Below, piece after piece: positions 6,694-8,209 of a stretch of 8,209 nucleotides of DNA. Under the pieces are notes generated by a model. That model ran no database searches and was not told the DNA's origin. It was given only the letters and a program-made list of their open reading frames with translations. This stretch comes from Bacteroidales bacterium (GTDB lineage: Bacteria > Bacteroidota > Bacteroidia > Bacteroidales > UBA7960). Numbering within the stretch: position 1 is the stretch's first letter; each line of letters opens with the position of its first letter. The DNA lies in NCBI GenBank assembly GCA_007125275.1, contig SLDN01000017.1:1-8209 (forward strand), written 5' to 3'. The position numbers and the translations under genes are program-made.

Positions 6694-8209
6694 TTATGAT
6701 TTTTTTGATGATCTCTTTGCAAACAACTCTTCAATTACATGTTGATACTTTTGCTCAACGATATGCCTTTTGATCTTGTAAAGGTTGGTCAGCTCCTCAC
6801 CAACCTGGAAAGACTTGTCCAACAGGCTGATCTCACGGATCTGCTCGTTGCACCTAAAACCATTTGACGAAGAATTCATACGACGAATCTCTTGTGTGAT
6901 AATATCTTTTACCTCGGGGTTCGCGGATAACTCTTCTAAGGTTTGCTCAATAAATCCAGCTTGCCTGAATTCGGATAAAACAGGCGTGACCAGTATGCTC
7001 AGAAACCTTTTATCTTGCCCCACAACCATGCAATGATCGATAAACCGGCTTTGCTGCACGCGCATCTCAATAGGTTCAGGCTCCACATTCTCGCCGCTTG
7101 ACAATACGATAGTCGCTTTATTTCTGCCCAATATCTTCAAATAATTGTTGTAGGTGATCATGCCCAGATCGCCGGTGCGCAGCCAGCCGTCAACAATCGC
7201 CTGTTTTGTAAGTTCAGCTTCTTTGTAATACCCTTTCATCACCTGGGGGCCTTTCACCCATATCTCGCCGCGCAATGCCCTGCCATTGTCTGCCGACCGG
7301 CTGTTCGGATAGAGTATCTCACCCGTTTCCGGTTCCACAATGCGTACTTGTGTTTCCGGAATGGGTGGTCCGACCGTGCCAACCACAAGGTTTAGCATTG
7401 AACGGGTTGAGATCACCGGAGAGGTTTCTGTCATACCGTATCCCTCCAGCAATGGAATGCCCACATAGTTAAAGAACCTGTCAATGTGATTAGGTAATGC
7501 ACCACCACCGGAAATTGTTGTCTTCAGAGAACCCCCTGCCCCTAATCGGATGCGCTCAAGTACTGCCGCATTGAAAAAACCATAAAACGGCAAGACCATC
7601 ATCCACCTTACCAGGTGAAAGGGTGTGAAAAACAGGCGCTTCCATAGTGGCGTGGGCTCAGTTTTTAAATATTTACCTGTTAAGAAATATTCCGAATTTT
7701 TATATTGTCTTGCCAGAAAATGAGCAATGTGAAATAAGATCTGCCGCACAGGATGCGATGCACGAATGTTTTTCATGATGCGCTCGTGTAGTTTTTCCCA
7801 CAAACGGGGAGCAGAAGCCATAAAGGTGGGCTCAACATTGCGCATATCTTCACCCAGATGGAGTATCGATGAATAATAGGTACATCCGCCGAAACTCATC
7901 GTGTACATTTCAATAACACGCTCAAAAATATGCCAGATGGGCAGAACGGACAATACCCTGTCGGTGCAATCATGATGCCCGGGAAGGTTTTTGATCTGGG
8001 AAATGATGTTCGAATGGGTCAGCATCACACCTTTGGGCTTGCCTGTGGTGCCGGAAGTATAAATGAGTGTGAATAAATCATCGGCTTTGATCTGGTCTAT
8101 CCGCTCCTCCACCCTTTTGTCGCCCCGGTGTCTTAATTTCGACCCCAGTGCATAAACATCGAGCAGCGACCTCACCCCCTCAGCAGTGCGACCTTCGGGA
8201 TCCATAAGA
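6694..8209 (-). CDS. AMP-forming long-chain acyl-CoA synthetase (FadD/FACL type), 5' end cut by window
   Basis: Predicted to activate a fatty or other carboxylic acid to its CoA thioester through an acyl-adenylate. The frame is open through the right edge; the in-frame ATG at 8205 is probably internal, since family members have roughly 100 more N-terminal residues. Numbering from that Met gives 503 visible residues. The phosphate-binding loop YTSGTTGKPKG is at 49-59, LPIWHIFER at 88-96, the aromatic/adenine motif GYGMTE at 255-260, and GWLRTGD with the ribose-binding Asp at 346. The hinge and ENVEPEPIE segment follow, and the likely catalytic Lys is K477 in NLYKIKR. The long, partly hydrophobic insert at about 150-215 is typical of long-chain enzymes and fits membrane association. 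The gene ends 4 nt before the BASS transporter. Chain-length preference cannot be read from the sequence, and bile acids or aromatic acids remain possible substrates. No promoter is visible because the start is outside the window. Confidence 0.94.
   Translation of the reverse strand, partial: LMDPEGRTAEGVRSLLDVYALGSKLRHRGDKRVEERIDQIKADDLFTLIYTSGTTGKPKGVMLTHSNIISQIKNLPGHHDCTDRVLSVLPIWHIFERVIEMYTMSFGGCTYYSSILHLGEDMRNVEPTFMASAPRLWEKLHERIMKNIRASHPVRQILFHIAHFLARQYKNSEYFLTGKYLKTEPTPLWKRLFFTPFHLVRWMMVLPFYGFFNAAVLERIRLGAGGSLKTTISGGGALPNHIDRFFNYVGIPLLEGYGMTETSPVISTRSMLNLVVGTVGPPIPETQVRIVEPETGEILYPNSRSADNGRALRGEIWVKGPQVMKGYYKEAELTKQAIVDGWLRTGDLGMITYNNYLKILGRNKATIVLSSGENVEPEPIEMRVQQSRFIDHCMVVGQDKRFLSILVTPVLSEFRQAGFIEQTLEELSANPEVKDIITQEIRRMNSSSNGFRCNEQIREISLLDKSFQVGEELTNLYKIKRHIVEQKYQHVIEELFAKRSSKKS

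Noticed and set aside
6690..6734. An upstream ATG at 6734 as the start of the BASS transporter.
   Set aside because: It adds 15 polar residues that overlap the end of the ligase gene. The ATG at 6689 sits 4 nt after the ligase stop codon and fits the family's N-terminus.
1..8209. CRISPR array, tRNA, insertion sequence, phage or defence genes.
   Set aside because: I saw no regularly spaced direct repeats, cloverleaf, transposase motif or integrase. The window is occupied by four ordinary protein families.

Overview
The window most likely comes from a member of the Bacteroidota, probably an environmental or anaerobic Bacteroidales-type lineage. Four things suggest this: a multidomain secreted peptidase built from carboxypeptidase-regulatory-like and Trp-flanked beta-sandwich modules, a lipoprotein form of the M3 peptidase, A-rich leaders with no clear Shine-Dalgarno sequence, and possible TAnnTTTG-like promoter spacing. 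This is an inference from protein style; no rRNA or other taxonomic marker is present.

Layout. Positions 2-3241 (+) hold the 3' part of a large M6 (immune inhibitor A-like) metallopeptidase gene whose start lies left of the window. Its catalytic domain is followed by two copies of a beta-sandwich module, an InlB-B-repeat-like segment, carboxypeptidase-regulatory-like domains (one apparently split by the second sandwich copy) and a C-terminal dockerin-like pair of calcium loops. After a 124-nt gap, 3366-5486 (+) encodes a complete M3 oligopeptidase/peptidyl-dipeptidase (Dcp type) with a lipoprotein signal. A near-ideal bidirectional terminator (5559-5603) lies in the convergent gap. On the minus strand, an AMP-forming long-chain acyl-CoA synthetase gene (6694 to the right edge, start outside the window) is followed after 4 nt by a BASS/SLC10-type sodium:organic-acid symporter gene (5634-6689), forming a tight two-gene unit.

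How the genes may work together. The left pair suits extracellular protein breakdown (M6 endopeptidase) followed by trimming of oligopeptides at the envelope (M3 enzyme). The right pair suits uptake of an organic acid or amphipathic carboxylate and its activation to a CoA thioester. Both links are inferred from gene order and family knowledge. I found no tRNA, rRNA, CRISPR array, insertion sequence or phage gene. Nothing here is clearly a new system; the most unusual item is the modular architecture of the M6 protein's C-terminal half.
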